Assembly: GCA_903929315.1 (NCBI GenBank)
Contig: CAIYUC010000221.1
Coordinates: 1-33,774 of the forward strand
DNA from: an uncultured Bacteroidales bacterium
Lineage (GTDB): Bacteria > Bacteroidota > Bacteroidia > Bacteroidales > FEN-979
Direction: 5' to 3'
DNA length: 33,774 nt
The position numbers were made by a program, and so were the translations under genes. Below, in pieces: positions 8,099-15,967 of this stretch (position 1 is the first letter of the stretch; each line of letters starts with the position of its first letter). Below the pieces are notes generated by a model that had not been told where the DNA came from, ran no database searches, and saw only the letters and a program-made list of their open reading frames with translations.

Positions 8099-8175
8099 GT
8101 GTGAATAGTTGAGTTTTAAAAAACCATTAGACGATACTTCAGGCAAATGGTTACATAAGGAATAATCCTTTTTTC

Positions 8176-8967
8176 TTAACCTGCAGGTTCCTGCTTTTTC
8201 CGGTACATTCTTGTGGATAGCTGGAGGCTTATTTCATAAAGTACATATAATGGGATTGACACTACAAGTTGGCTGAAAATATCCGGACTTGGAGTAATAA
8301 TGCCGGCAACAATCAGAATTACAACGATGGTGTGTTTACGATATTTTTTTAAAATCATTGGGTTAAGAATTCCAATACGGGTAAGAAAAACAACAACGAT
8401 TGGAAATTCAAAAATGAGACCCATCAATAAGGTCATTGTAGTAACGGATCCAACATAAGAGTTCAGTGCGATCTGATTCGATACCGATGCACTTACCTGG
8501 TAATTTCCAAGGAAATTAACCATCACAGGTACAACAAGATAATAGGAGAAAAGTACACCAATGATAAAAAGGGAAGAAATGATCCATACAGCTCCCCGTG
8601 TATGTTTGATTTCTTCCTCTGTGAGACCGGGCTTTATGAATCTCCAGAATTCCCATACAATGTATGGGGAGGAAACAATACAACCGGCGACAAATGAAAT
8701 CATCATATGAGATGTAAACTGTCCCGCAAGGCTTATGTTGATAAGATGCAGGGAGGAAGTATCAAAACAAAGGGAATTCATGGACAATAGTTTCCCGATC
8801 TTACACAAGATCCGGTACGTGATGAAGTCAGAGTTTTTCGGCGCCAATACGACTTGATCAAAAAGGAATTCTTTGAATGCAATAGCCACGATTGTGGTTA
8901 CAATTACAGCAATGACGCCATGAATGAGCACACCTCTCAATTCGTCAAGATGATCCCAGAAGGTCAT
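8176..8967 (-). CDS. tatC: Sec-independent protein translocase TatC
   Basis: TatC is the multispan receptor of the twin-arginine translocase, binding the RR signal peptide and recruiting TatA to export folded proteins. The 263-residue product has the hallmark start [11 protein letters not shown], the conserved [13 protein letters not shown] segment at the second periplasmic/cytosolic boundary, and about six membrane helices; [23 protein letters not shown] is the typical C-terminal helix pair. A TTG at 8988 would add seven residues; I prefer the ATG at 8967, where homology starts. A periplasmic loop with two cysteines (around [13 protein letters not shown]) is larger than in E. coli TatC, as in other Bacteroidota. 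TatA is encoded separately at 11762-12004. Confidence 0.95.
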   Translation of the reverse strand: MTFWDHLDELRGVLIHGVIAVIVTTIVAIAFKEFLFDQVVLAPKNSDFITYRILCKIGKLLSMNSLCFDTSSLHLINISLAGQFTSHMMISFVAGCIVSSPYIVWEFWRFIKPGLTEEEIKHTRGAVWIISSLFIIGVLFSYYLVVPVMVNFLGNYQVSASVSNQIALNSYVGSVTTMTLLMGLIFEFPIVVVFLTRIGILNPMILKKYRKHTIVVILIVAGIITPSPDIFSQLVVSIPLYVLYEISLQLSTRMYRKKQEPAG

Positions 8968-9035
8968 CTCTTTTTCCTGGTTTTCCAAACTTTTTTTTCT
9001 TTTGATCCCGGAGTTTCATTGAATTTTAAGTCAGG

Positions 9036-9043
9036 CAAAGATA
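9036..9043 (-). promoter_or_regulatory. Possible -7 box for the tatC operon
   Basis: On the minus strand this reads TATCTTTG, a consensus match to TAnnTTTG, about 70 bp before the tatC ATG. The same octamer precedes tatA (12037-12044). No upstream TTG at the right distance is visible. Confidence 0.3.
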
Positions 9044-9142
9044 CCGAAATACCCTATCCCTTGCACTCACATTAAAAAAGTAAAGAACCTGCAACAAAAT
9101 GAAATTGTTCAACTTTTATTTTCCGAAATAAAATTTTACTAT

Positions 9143-9150
9143 TAAATTTG
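9143..9150 (+). promoter_or_regulatory. Possible -7 box for the Omp28-type gene
   Basis: TAAATTTG matches TAnnTTTG, 54 bp before the ATG at 9205. The surrounding 100 bp are very AT-rich. No TTG lies 19-21 bp upstream, so this is a half-match only. Confidence 0.3.
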
Positions 9151-9204
9151 AATTTCCTAAGAAAAACATCACCATTTTATTATTATTAACCAAAACATCT
9201 GACA

Positions 9205-10986
9205 ATGAAAGCAAAAATTTTCCTATTGGCGATTTTTTTAACAGCAACTCCATTTATCTTTGGTCAAACATTACTGACGGAAGACTTTAGTTCAGGTATC
9301 ATGCCCCCCGCAGGATGGACCATTGATGCGCATCAGAGTAATTGGAGCATATCAAATTCCACCCATGCAGGTGGCACCTCACCGGAAGCCGATTTTGACT
9401 ATAATCCGACATTTACCGGTTTTTCACGATTGATAACTCCACAACTCAATACAACCGGTTTTACTTCCCTGACCCTTAGTTTTGATCTGTACATTGATCA
9501 TTATAGTGGTGCATATACAGTTGGCGTCGCAACAAGGACAGGAACCGGAAACTGGAATACCGCATGGCAAATTGTCAACCCTACGTCTTCTATCGGCCCC
9601 GAAATGATAGTAACCCAGATATCCACTACTGATGTAGGGTCAGCGAATTTCCAGATGTGTTTTTTCTTTAACGGATATTCATACAACATCAACGACTGGT
9701 ATATTGACAATATCAAGCTCGAGGTCTCAAAAAACCGTGATGCAGCTATGAGTGCGATTAATGTCCCTCAGTACTCTCTCGGTAATTCTGCGGTAACCGG
9801 AACTTTTATCAATATGGGTCTTGACCCTGTCACTTCAACATCGGTGAACTATAAAATTGATCAGGGTACCGTGCATACCACTTCCTTTACTGGTTTGAAT
9901 CTTACCATGGGAGATAATTATGATTTCACATGCACAGATTTCCTCAATCTGACACCGGGAGATTATTCTCTCATGGTTTGGGTAAGTAACGTCAATAATC
10001 TTGGCGCTGACGAAAATCAAGGCAATGATACACTCACTAAGATTTTACATGTGGCAAGTGATACTGTCGCCCGTAAACCTTTTTATGAAGAATTTACCAG
10101 TTCAACCTGTGATCCTTGTGCCCAATTTAATTCCAGTATTTTTGATCCGTTCGTGTTACAGCATGGAGATGATATTTCCCAGGTAAGGTACCAGATGAAT
10201 TGGCCTGGCTCTGGTGATCCCTATTATACTTTAGAAGGCGGAGTAAGACGCTTTTTCTATGGTGTCAGTTATGTACCTGACCTTTACCTTGACGGCGTTC
10301 AAACTCCAACCACCTATGCAGGAGTTTATAATGGGTTCACAAATTCCTTTGCCACACCCGCTTTCCTGGAAATTAATTCAATCCATTCTTTTATCGTTCA
10401 GGGTACAGATACATCAGTTAATGTGCACATAGAGATTATCCCAAAGATCAGTGGATCGCTGACTGCTTACGCTGCAGTAATTGAAAAAGTCACATATCAT
10501 AATATAAGCACGAATGGTGAAACAGAATTTTATAATGTAATGATGAAAATGGTACCGGATGCCTATGGAACGCCTGTTACACTTGTGGATAACCAGAGTA
10601 CTACATTAGATGTATCGTCTAGTCTTGTTGGGACCCATATTGAAAGATGGACAGATTTGTTAGTCGCAGTCTGGGTTCAGGATTCTGTTACCAGGGAAAT
10701 GTTCCAGTCTTCCTATACCGATTCAGTTGGAGTTGGAATCCGTATGATCCCCGGCAATCAGGAATTGAAAATTTATCCTAATCCTTCAACAGGCAAGGTA
10801 ATATTATCAGGGGTACCCGAAGCCGGGAATATTTCTGTATTTGACAATATGGGTAATCATGTTATGGAATTTAGCGAATTATCCGGGAATTCCATTGATC
10901 TTGGCACCCTGCCAAATGGAATTTACATGGTGCGATTACAGACACCTGAAGGCGTGAAAACTGCGCGCGTGAATATTTTAAAATAA
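9205..10986 (+). CDS. T9SS-exported Omp28-domain protein with C-terminal sorting domain
   Basis: A 593-residue secreted protein. Residues 1-20 are a signal peptide (cleavage likely after PFIFG). Residues about 22-172 form a jelly-roll-like domain of the cleaved-adhesin/choice-of-anchor type (start TEDFSSGIMPPAGW, end WYIDNIKLE). About 175-283 resembles a CARDB-like Ig domain (NMGLDPVTSTSVNYKID). About 290-505 is an Omp28-like domain with a thioredoxin-type motif C302-D-P-C305 and SYVPDLYLDG. Residues about 520-593 are a type IX secretion sorting domain (IYPNPSTGK, NGIYMVRL, C-terminal basic end). The protein is expected to cross the outer membrane through T9SS and be released or anchored on the surface. 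The CxxC suggests a redox or disulfide-related role, but none is proven for Omp28 proteins. It is a single-gene unit followed by a hairpin at 11027-11056. Confidence 0.88.
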   Translation: MKAKIFLLAIFLTATPFIFGQTLLTEDFSSGIMPPAGWTIDAHQSNWSISNSTHAGGTSPEADFDYNPTFTGFSRLITPQLNTTGFTSLTLSFDLYIDHYSGAYTVGVATRTGTGNWNTAWQIVNPTSSIGPEMIVTQISTTDVGSANFQMCFFFNGYSYNINDWYIDNIKLEVSKNRDAAMSAINVPQYSLGNSAVTGTFINMGLDPVTSTSVNYKIDQGTVHTTSFTGLNLTMGDNYDFTCTDFLNLTPGDYSLMVWVSNVNNLGADENQGNDTLTKILHVASDTVARKPFYEEFTSSTCDPCAQFNSSIFDPFVLQHGDDISQVRYQMNWPGSGDPYYTLEGGVRRFFYGVSYVPDLYLDGVQTPTTYAGVYNGFTNSFATPAFLEINSIHSFIVQGTDTSVNVHIEIIPKISGSLTAYAAVIEKVTYHNISTNGETEFYNVMMKMVPDAYGTPVTLVDNQSTTLDVSSSLVGTHIERWTDLLVAVWVQDSVTREMFQSSYTDSVGVGIRMIPGNQELKIYPNPSTGKVILSGVPEAGNISVFDNMGNHVMEFSELSGNSIDLGTLPNGIYMVRLQTPEGVKTARVNILK

Positions 10987-11026
10987 CGGGACGCAGAACC
11001 TCTTCTTTAACCAATTGAACATAATG

Positions 11027-11056
11027 ACCCCGGAAGGATTAAACACTTCCCGGGGT
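11027..11056 (+). terminator. Hairpin after the Omp28-type gene
   Basis: ACCCCGGAAG and CTTCCCGGGGT pair as a ten-base-pair, GC-rich stem with one bulged base and a nine-base loop, 40 bp past the stop codon. No strong U-run follows, so termination is likely but not certain. Confidence 0.45.
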
Positions 11057-11164
11057 TCATTCTTGTGATATCGTGTCTTAAATCCGAATGTCGGCGGAAT
11101 TTACGAAAATTTTTTTATACTTTTATAGCGGCTAGAATTTCTTAGTTATTAAATTCGATTTATT

Positions 11165-11761
11165 ATGAGAGCAATGTGGGAAAAACGGTATTCAGGGAAG
11201 GAATATGCTTACGGATCAACTCCCAACCGGTATTTCCGGGAGAAGTTGAATTCATTGCCTGCCGGAAAGGTTTTATTGATATGTGAGGGGGAGGGACGGA
11301 ATGCGGCCTATGCGGCTTTCAGGGGATGGAAAGCCGTAGCTATGGATTACAGTGATAAAGGAAAACTGAAAGCACTAAAATTGGCGGAAATGAAAGGTGT
11401 TCTTCTGGAATATCATGTATCGCCCGTTGAGTCCTTTCAATTTCCGTCTGAAGAATTTGATGCTGTTGGATTAATCTTTGCACATTTTGAACCTATATTG
11501 CGAACTTATGTTCATGCACAAGCCAGAAAAGCACTGAAAAAAGGTGGAAAACTTATTTTTGAAGGGTTCAGTAAGGAACAATTCGGCCGGGATTCAGGCG
11601 GACCGGTAGATCTAAATTCCCTTTATACTATAGATGAACTGCGTAATGACTTTGCCGGGTTTGATTTTATAGAATGTAATAATATAGAAACTCTTCTCGA
11701 TGAAGGACTTTTCCATATCGGGATGGCAAATGTGATCAGGATCTTCGCAACAAAACTTTAA
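11165..11761 (+). CDS. Class I SAM-dependent methyltransferase, TehB/TPMT-like
   Basis: A 198-residue soluble methyltransferase. Motif I, the SAM-binding loop, is LLICEGEGRNAAYAA after the first strand (an E-G-E-G form of the usual GxGxG), the ribose-binding acid is in AVAMDYS, and the post-motif strand is FDAVGLIFAHF. LKKGGKLIFEGF is the typical fourth-strand segment. The N-terminal WEKRYSGKEYAYGSTPNRYF is shared with small bacterial methyltransferases annotated as tellurite-resistance TehB-like. The substrate is unknown. A second ATG three codons in (11174) is an alternative start. Its stop codon abuts the convergent tatA stop with no intervening base. Confidence 0.85.
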   Translation: MRAMWEKRYSGKEYAYGSTPNRYFREKLNSLPAGKVLLICEGEGRNAAYAAFRGWKAVAMDYSDKGKLKALKLAEMKGVLLEYHVSPVESFQFPSEEFDAVGLIFAHFEPILRTYVHAQARKALKKGGKLIFEGFSKEQFGRDSGGPVDLNSLYTIDELRNDFAGFDFIECNNIETLLDEGLFHIGMANVIRIFATKL

Positions 11762-12004
11762 CTAACCGGCTTTTTCGGGAGGTTTATCTTTTTCCGGTTG
11801 TTTTGCAGGATCGGGTGGGTTGGGCTTATTGATCTCGTCTTCCAGCCCTGCCATTCCCTCCTTGAAACTTTTTACCCCTTTCCCCAAACCTTTCATCAGC
11901 TCAGGAATTTTCTTTCCACCGAATAACAATAACACCACCAACGCGATAAGAATAATTTCCCCGGTTCCAAGTCCGCCGAATAATAACAAAATAGATAACA
12001 ACAT
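11762..12004 (-). CDS. tatA: Twin-arginine translocase subunit TatA/TatE
   Basis: TatA oligomerises with TatC to form the transient pore for folded Tat substrates. The 80-residue protein has the canonical layout: one N-terminal membrane helix ([14 protein letters not shown]), the hinge [16 protein letters not shown], an amphipathic helix ([15 protein letters not shown]) and a proline/lysine-rich tail. The FG-x-x-x-IPEL signature is intact. The gene lies 48 bp after queA on the same strand and about 2.8 kb from tatC, so the Tat genes are split here. It has a consensus -7 octamer just upstream and ends directly against the convergent methyltransferase gene. Confidence 0.95.
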   Translation of the reverse strand: MLLSILLLFGGLGTGEIILIALVVLLLFGGKKIPELMKGLGKGVKSFKEGMAGLEDEINKPNPPDPAKQPEKDKPPEKAG

Positions 12005-12036
12005 CTGTGGTGATTTAAATGATTTATTTTGTCGGA

Positions 12037-12044
12037 CAAAGATA
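12037..12044 (-). promoter_or_regulatory. Possible -7 box for tatA
   Basis: Minus-strand TATCTTTG, 33 bp before the tatA ATG, in the 48-bp gap after queA. Identical to the octamer before tatC. A TTG about 20 bp further upstream is missing, so tatA may instead be read through from queA. Confidence 0.3.
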
Positions 12045-12052
12045 ATGAAAAA

Positions 12053-13300
12053 CTAATCAGTAATCTTATTACCTGCATTAAAAAACAAGCAGGCATCTCC
12101 ATAACTTAAAAAACGGAAATCATGTTGATAAGCAAAATCATAAGCATTTCTCCATGTCTCACCGATGAAAGCTGCCACCAACATCAATAAGCTACTCTGT
12201 GGCATGTGAAAATTGGTTAACATTCCATCGGCAAACCTGAACTTGTAACCCGGAATGATCATTAATTGAGTACTTCCCGAATAGCTTGTTAACTTTTTAC
12301 TATCAAGATACTCAACCAGCGTTGTAAGGGCTTTTCTAACGGAGATGTTTTGATCATAACGATCCAGATAAGGATCCCATTGACCTGCTTCAGGATGTAT
12401 TTCAGCCCCATCGATCAGCAACCTGACTCCTGACCAATAAAGACTTTCCAGTGTACGTACCGAAGTCGTTCCTATAGCAATCAATGGTTTCCCGAGGTTA
12501 TTCAAGATAGATATAATAGTTTTTTTATTAACGTGGATTTTTTCACCGTGCATTATGTGTTTAGAAATGTCAGGGGAACTTACCGGACGAAAAGTCCCCA
12601 CCCCGACATGCAAAGTGATGTTTTCAAAAAGACATCGTTTTTGTTTTAGCGTGCTTAATATTTTTTCTGTGAAATGCAATCCGGCAGTAGGAGCGGCAAC
12701 CGAGCCTTCGTTTTGTGCATAAATGGTCTGGTATCGCAGGACATCCAAGTCACCTGAGGCTCTTGTAATGTATGGAGGTAAAGGAACAAGCCCTGCATAT
12801 TCAAGCAATTCCAGGAAAGGTTTGTTTTTTGGCTCCCAATGAAATGCAACCGCATAACAACCATCACCCAGATATTCTTTCCTTTGAGCAAAAAGCAAAT
12901 ATTTCCCGCCCATATGAATGAACTCTTTCTCTAGCAACTCCCCTTTCCACCGCTTAACATTGCCGATAAGACATTTCCATGTACATCCTGTTGTCTGCTG
13001 AAATTCATCACTGACCTCCCGGGTTGGAGCAAGTGGATCAAGACAGAATATCTCAATGGTAGCGCCTGTTTTTTTGGAAAAGATTAGCCTTGCCCGGATT
13101 ACCTTAGTATCATTGAATACCAAGAGACTTTGCCAGTGGATATAATGTGCTACATTAGAAAAAATGTCTTCTGTGATAGTATTATCTGAACAGATCAGCA
13201 ATTTTGAAGCATCGCGGTATTCCAATGGAAATTGGGCAATCCGTTCACGGGGAAGATGATAATTGAAATCTTTGAGATTAATTTCAGGGATGTTTGTCAT
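12053..13300 (-). CDS. queA: S-adenosylmethionine:tRNA ribosyltransferase-isomerase QueA
   Basis: QueA moves the ribosyl group of SAM to 7-aminomethyl-7-deazaguanine in the wobble position of tRNA, forming epoxyqueuosine. The 415-residue protein shows FNYHLPRERIAQFPL at the N-terminus, LLVFNDTKVIRARL, the AAPTAGLHFTEKIL motif, THVGVGTF-like LHVGVGTFRPV, IGTTSVRTLES and the C-terminal TNFHMPQSSLLMLVAAFIG. It is longer than E. coli QueA (356 residues), with most of the extra length in the middle beta domain, between about residues 110 and 180, as commonly seen in Bacteroidota. Other queuosine genes are not in the window. A 168-bp palindromic element lies just upstream. Confidence 0.96.
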   Translation of the reverse strand: MTNIPEINLKDFNYHLPRERIAQFPLEYRDASKLLICSDNTITEDIFSNVAHYIHWQSLLVFNDTKVIRARLIFSKKTGATIEIFCLDPLAPTREVSDEFQQTTGCTWKCLIGNVKRWKGELLEKEFIHMGGKYLLFAQRKEYLGDGCYAVAFHWEPKNKPFLELLEYAGLVPLPPYITRASGDLDVLRYQTIYAQNEGSVAAPTAGLHFTEKILSTLKQKRCLFENITLHVGVGTFRPVSSPDISKHIMHGEKIHVNKKTIISILNNLGKPLIAIGTTSVRTLESLYWSGVRLLIDGAEIHPEAGQWDPYLDRYDQNISVRKALTTLVEYLDSKKLTSYSGSTQLMIIPGYKFRFADGMLTNFHMPQSSLLMLVAAFIGETWRNAYDFAYQHDFRFLSYGDACLFFNAGNKITD

Positions 13301-13322
13301 GGAATCCCGTTTTCATGACCTC

Positions 13323-13490
13323 ACCCCCCATGGGGCTGACTAAAAAGTCTTTGTGGCCTTTGTGCGTACCTTGGTGACCTTTGTGGTTTACCTTTAAAGG
13401 CTTCAACCACGAAGTATCACAAAGTACTCACAAAGTAACACGAAGAAAATGATGCCAGCTTTTTACTTTTTAGTCAACCCCGGAGGGGGT
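13323..13490. repeat. 168-bp imperfect palindrome, MITE- or REP-like element
   Basis: The outer arms (13323-13348 and 13465-13490) pair over 26 bp with four mismatches and include a perfect 12-bp inverted repeat, TGACTAAAAAGT against ACTTTTTAGTCA. The inner arms (13349-13388 and 13405-13445) also pair imperfectly and carry repeated CTTTGTG/CACAAAG heptamers, closing on a loop that contains the palindrome CCTTTAAAGG. Each end has its own small C4/G4 hairpin; the one at 13476-13491 is a perfect 6-bp stem with a 4-base loop. The element is noncoding, fills most of the gap between queA and the outer-membrane barrel gene, and carries no transposase. It resembles non-autonomous palindromic repeats dispersed in Bacteroidota genomes. 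As RNA it could terminate the upstream barrel transcript. Confidence 0.8.
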
Positions 13491-13514
13491 TTATTTGAAT
13501 GGTGAAATTAACCA

Positions 13515-14966
13515 TTATTTCTTTTCAGAGGTAAAGAAATTGGGTTTGTAAGAGATCATAATATATGCATATTGTGCGAATTTGCTGGAACCTTCTTTTA
13601 ATCCTCGCTGAAGTTCCATGGTTTTTGTCTGGAGGAAGAAACAATATGCCAGATTGAGATCAAGGTTTGGCAGTGCTTTATAAACATACATCAGGTCAAC
13701 TTCTGATCCAAGACTCTTATCAACCTTCGTATAGGGAAGTTTATTTTTGGTATCCTTTATGTTCAGCGCGCCCTGTGCAAGACTGAACCAACGGTATGTA
13801 GCTTCAATAGAATTTTTTTCAGTGAAAGTAACAGTAGCTCTTGCATAGAGATCATTTAACCCTGCAGTTGAATAATCTTTTACATAGGAATTCCATAGAT
13901 CCATATAGCCGTAAAGCCTGTGTGCAGTACCATATGGTGTGCTGAACCCGGTTACTTTTGTTTTCTGCCCGGTAGTATCCGAAAAATCATTACCCCCAAG
14001 GTGATCATAACCGATCATGAGATTCAATGGCTTAACTAACTGGAAGGATGCATAAGCAGCATAGAACCAGGCAGCAAGTTTGTGTCCGTCTTTCACATGA
14101 CCTCCTTCATAATACCCGGAAAGGAAAAAATTCCATTTCTTCAGGTTGAGGAGTGCGTCCAGACCGATGGTCGCTTTGGCGTAAAGGATTGTGGGAAAAT
14201 CGATCGTATTCGTAGTCTTTGTAACATTCTTCTGGATGGTTGTCCCAATGATCGAATCCTGTGAATTACGGATCAATAAAGTATCATAGGTGGTTTTGGA
14301 AGTCGTCGAGGTTCCACTGTTCTTTTGATATGAATCGATGAAAGCGAGTACTGAAAGAGTAAGCTTTTCATTGAATAATTTCTCCTGGGCCCATATGTAT
14401 CCCATGTATTTATAATTATTTAATGTATATGAACTTAAGAAAGGAATTTTTGGATTGCCAGGTGCGTTATTGTTTACTGCAAAACCCAGATCTGCTTTAT
14501 TATTAGCTTTTGGAGCATCCCATTGTACCATTACAAGGTCATGTGTAGAACCCCACATGCTCCAATCATTTTTCCCAAGGAACCGTTGGTCATCATAGTT
14601 GAGTTCGACCCGGCCGACTTTGACGCCAAGATTTTTAGTGAAATTGTACTTAAGCCAGGCTTCGAACATGTTCACTGTATTCTTTGAAATAGTATCCGAA
14701 GAAAAATTATTCTGACCAAAAACCCAAGCATCCTGCAATGAAAACCGGGTTGTGATCTTATCTGTCCTGTAATCAACAAACACCCTGGCTCTGCCTAAAA
14801 TATCTGCATAAGGGGTTTTTGAAGAATCACGAAGGGTCGAGTAACCATCACGATACTCTCCACGCATCCTGAATTCGCCTGTAATATTGAATTGAGCGCG
14901 AAGATTCACTGTCACAAGCAACAAAAATGCCGTCGTAATGAATAAAAATGTAAATAATTTTTTCAT
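13515..14966 (-). CDS. Alginate-export-family outer-membrane beta-barrel
   Basis: A 483-residue outer-membrane protein with a signal peptide (residues 1-24, ending NLRAQ) followed by alternating amphipathic strands along its whole length. FNITGEFRMRGEYRDGY, RARVFVDYRTDKITTRFSLQDAWVFG, FEAWLKYNF and VKVGRVELNYDDQRFLG are typical of the alginate-export/porin-like barrels common in Bacteroidota. GYDHLGGNDF and the late strand EATYRWFSLAQG fit the same family. The transported solute is unknown; there are no alginate genes here and the family name should not be read as function. It appears to be a single-gene unit with a good promoter (15009-15040) and a hairpin-forming element downstream. Confidence 0.8.
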   Translation of the reverse strand: MKKLFTFLFITTAFLLLVTVNLRAQFNITGEFRMRGEYRDGYSTLRDSSKTPYADILGRARVFVDYRTDKITTRFSLQDAWVFGQNNFSSDTISKNTVNMFEAWLKYNFTKNLGVKVGRVELNYDDQRFLGKNDWSMWGSTHDLVMVQWDAPKANNKADLGFAVNNNAPGNPKIPFLSSYTLNNYKYMGYIWAQEKLFNEKLTLSVLAFIDSYQKNSGTSTTSKTTYDTLLIRNSQDSIIGTTIQKNVTKTTNTIDFPTILYAKATIGLDALLNLKKWNFFLSGYYEGGHVKDGHKLAAWFYAAYASFQLVKPLNLMIGYDHLGGNDFSDTTGQKTKVTGFSTPYGTAHRLYGYMDLWNSYVKDYSTAGLNDLYARATVTFTEKNSIEATYRWFSLAQGALNIKDTKNKLPYTKVDKSLGSEVDLMYVYKALPNLDLNLAYCFFLQTKTMELQRGLKEGSSKFAQYAYIMISYKPNFFTSEKK

Positions 14967-15008
14967 GGGATTTGAAGTTTAGTTGGATATACCAGAAGTA
15001 AAAGTGAT

Positions 15009-15040
15009 CAAAATTAGGAATTTTATTTTCGTTATGTCAA
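15009..15040 (-). promoter_or_regulatory. Bacteroidota-type promoter for the barrel gene
   Basis: On the minus strand TTG (15040-15038) is followed after 21 bp by TAATTTTG (15016-15009), a full TTG/TAnnTTTG match. The predicted start lies about 35 bp before the ATG at 14966. This is one of the three best promoter matches in the window. Confidence 0.55.
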
Positions 15041-15100
15041 AATATGCATATCAGTTTTCCTAAAATATTTCATACTTTTACGTGAAATAAATTAAGAATT

Positions 15101-15838
15101 ATGAACATCAAATCAAATATCCCAAACATTCTGACTATTTGTAACCTGATATGTGGCCTGGTTTCTGTGACACTGGTTATGGAAGGAAATATCGTAATGG
15201 CAGCGGTATTTATTTTTATCGCCGGTGTTTTTGATTATCTTGACGGCACTACTGCCAAGCTTCTCAATGCACGCAGTCTCTTGGGTAAAGAATTGGATTC
15301 CCTGAGTGATGTTGTTTCATTTGGAGTAGCGCCGGGAATTATCATTTATCAGTTATTATCTGTTCCTTGCGCAGGGAGTTCAAATTTCCTTGAACGGATG
15401 CATATAGTACCCTATTTTGCGTTGCTGATCCCTGTCTGTTCTGCGATCAGGCTCGCCAAATTCAATCTTGATTTGCGTCAGGAAGAATCCTTTATCGGGT
15501 TACCAACACCAGGAAATGCAATGTTTTTTGCCGCAATTCCGCTTATCATTCATCTACAATCCAGGATGTTCTCAATTATTCCGCTTGATTTTATGGCCAC
15601 ATTTTTCTCCAATACACGTGTCCTGACTATTTTAACAGTATTTTTTTCCTATTTGCTAATTTCCGAACTCCGTTTGTTTTCGATGAAATTTAAGACGATG
15701 GACTGGCATAGCAACAAAGTACGTTATATCTTCCTGATCCTTTCCGTCCTTTTACTGATTTTGTTTTCAATGAGTGCCATACCATTAATAATAGCCGCTT
15801 ATATTTTTCTATCCTTAGGTTTTCAAAAACATCTTTAG
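15101..15838 (+). CDS. pssA: CDP-diacylglycerol--serine O-phosphatidyltransferase
   Basis: PssA makes phosphatidylserine, the precursor of phosphatidylethanolamine, from CDP-diacylglycerol and serine in the inner membrane. The 245-residue protein has about seven membrane helices and the CDP-alcohol phosphatidyltransferase signature with the right spacing: D45-x2-D48-G49-x2-A52-K53-x8-G62-x3-D66-x3-D70. The usual Arg after Ala is Lys here (K53), a conservative change. NIPNILTICNLICGL is the typical first helix of the PssA branch, and FGVAPG follows the signature. The partner decarboxylase psd is not in the window. A hairpin follows at 15846-15875. Confidence 0.93.
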   Translation: MNIKSNIPNILTICNLICGLVSVTLVMEGNIVMAAVFIFIAGVFDYLDGTTAKLLNARSLLGKELDSLSDVVSFGVAPGIIIYQLLSVPCAGSSNFLERMHIVPYFALLIPVCSAIRLAKFNLDLRQEESFIGLPTPGNAMFFAAIPLIIHLQSRMFSIIPLDFMATFFSNTRVLTILTVFFSYLLISELRLFSMKFKTMDWHSNKVRYIFLILSVLLLILFSMSAIPLIIAAYIFLSLGFQKHL

Positions 15839-15845
15839 GCCTTTA

Positions 15846-15875
15846 ACGAAGACTCTTGTTTCATGAGATCTTCGT
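15846..15875 (+). terminator. Hairpin after pssA
   Basis: ACGAAGACTC pairs with GAGATCTTCGT as a ten-base-pair stem with one bulged A and a nine-base loop, seven bases past the pssA stop. No T-run follows, so it is a weak terminator candidate. Confidence 0.35.
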
Positions 15876-15967
15876 AATTCCTTCGAAAAATTTTCTCCGG
15901 TTCTGAGAATGTTGTAATTTTACCGCACATTTGAAAATTATTCATTCATTAACCAAAAGTGATAGTT

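Noticed and set aside
11896-12102. Minus-strand open frame overlapping tatA and the end of queA
   Set aside because: It overlaps two clear genes in another frame and has no recognisable domain.
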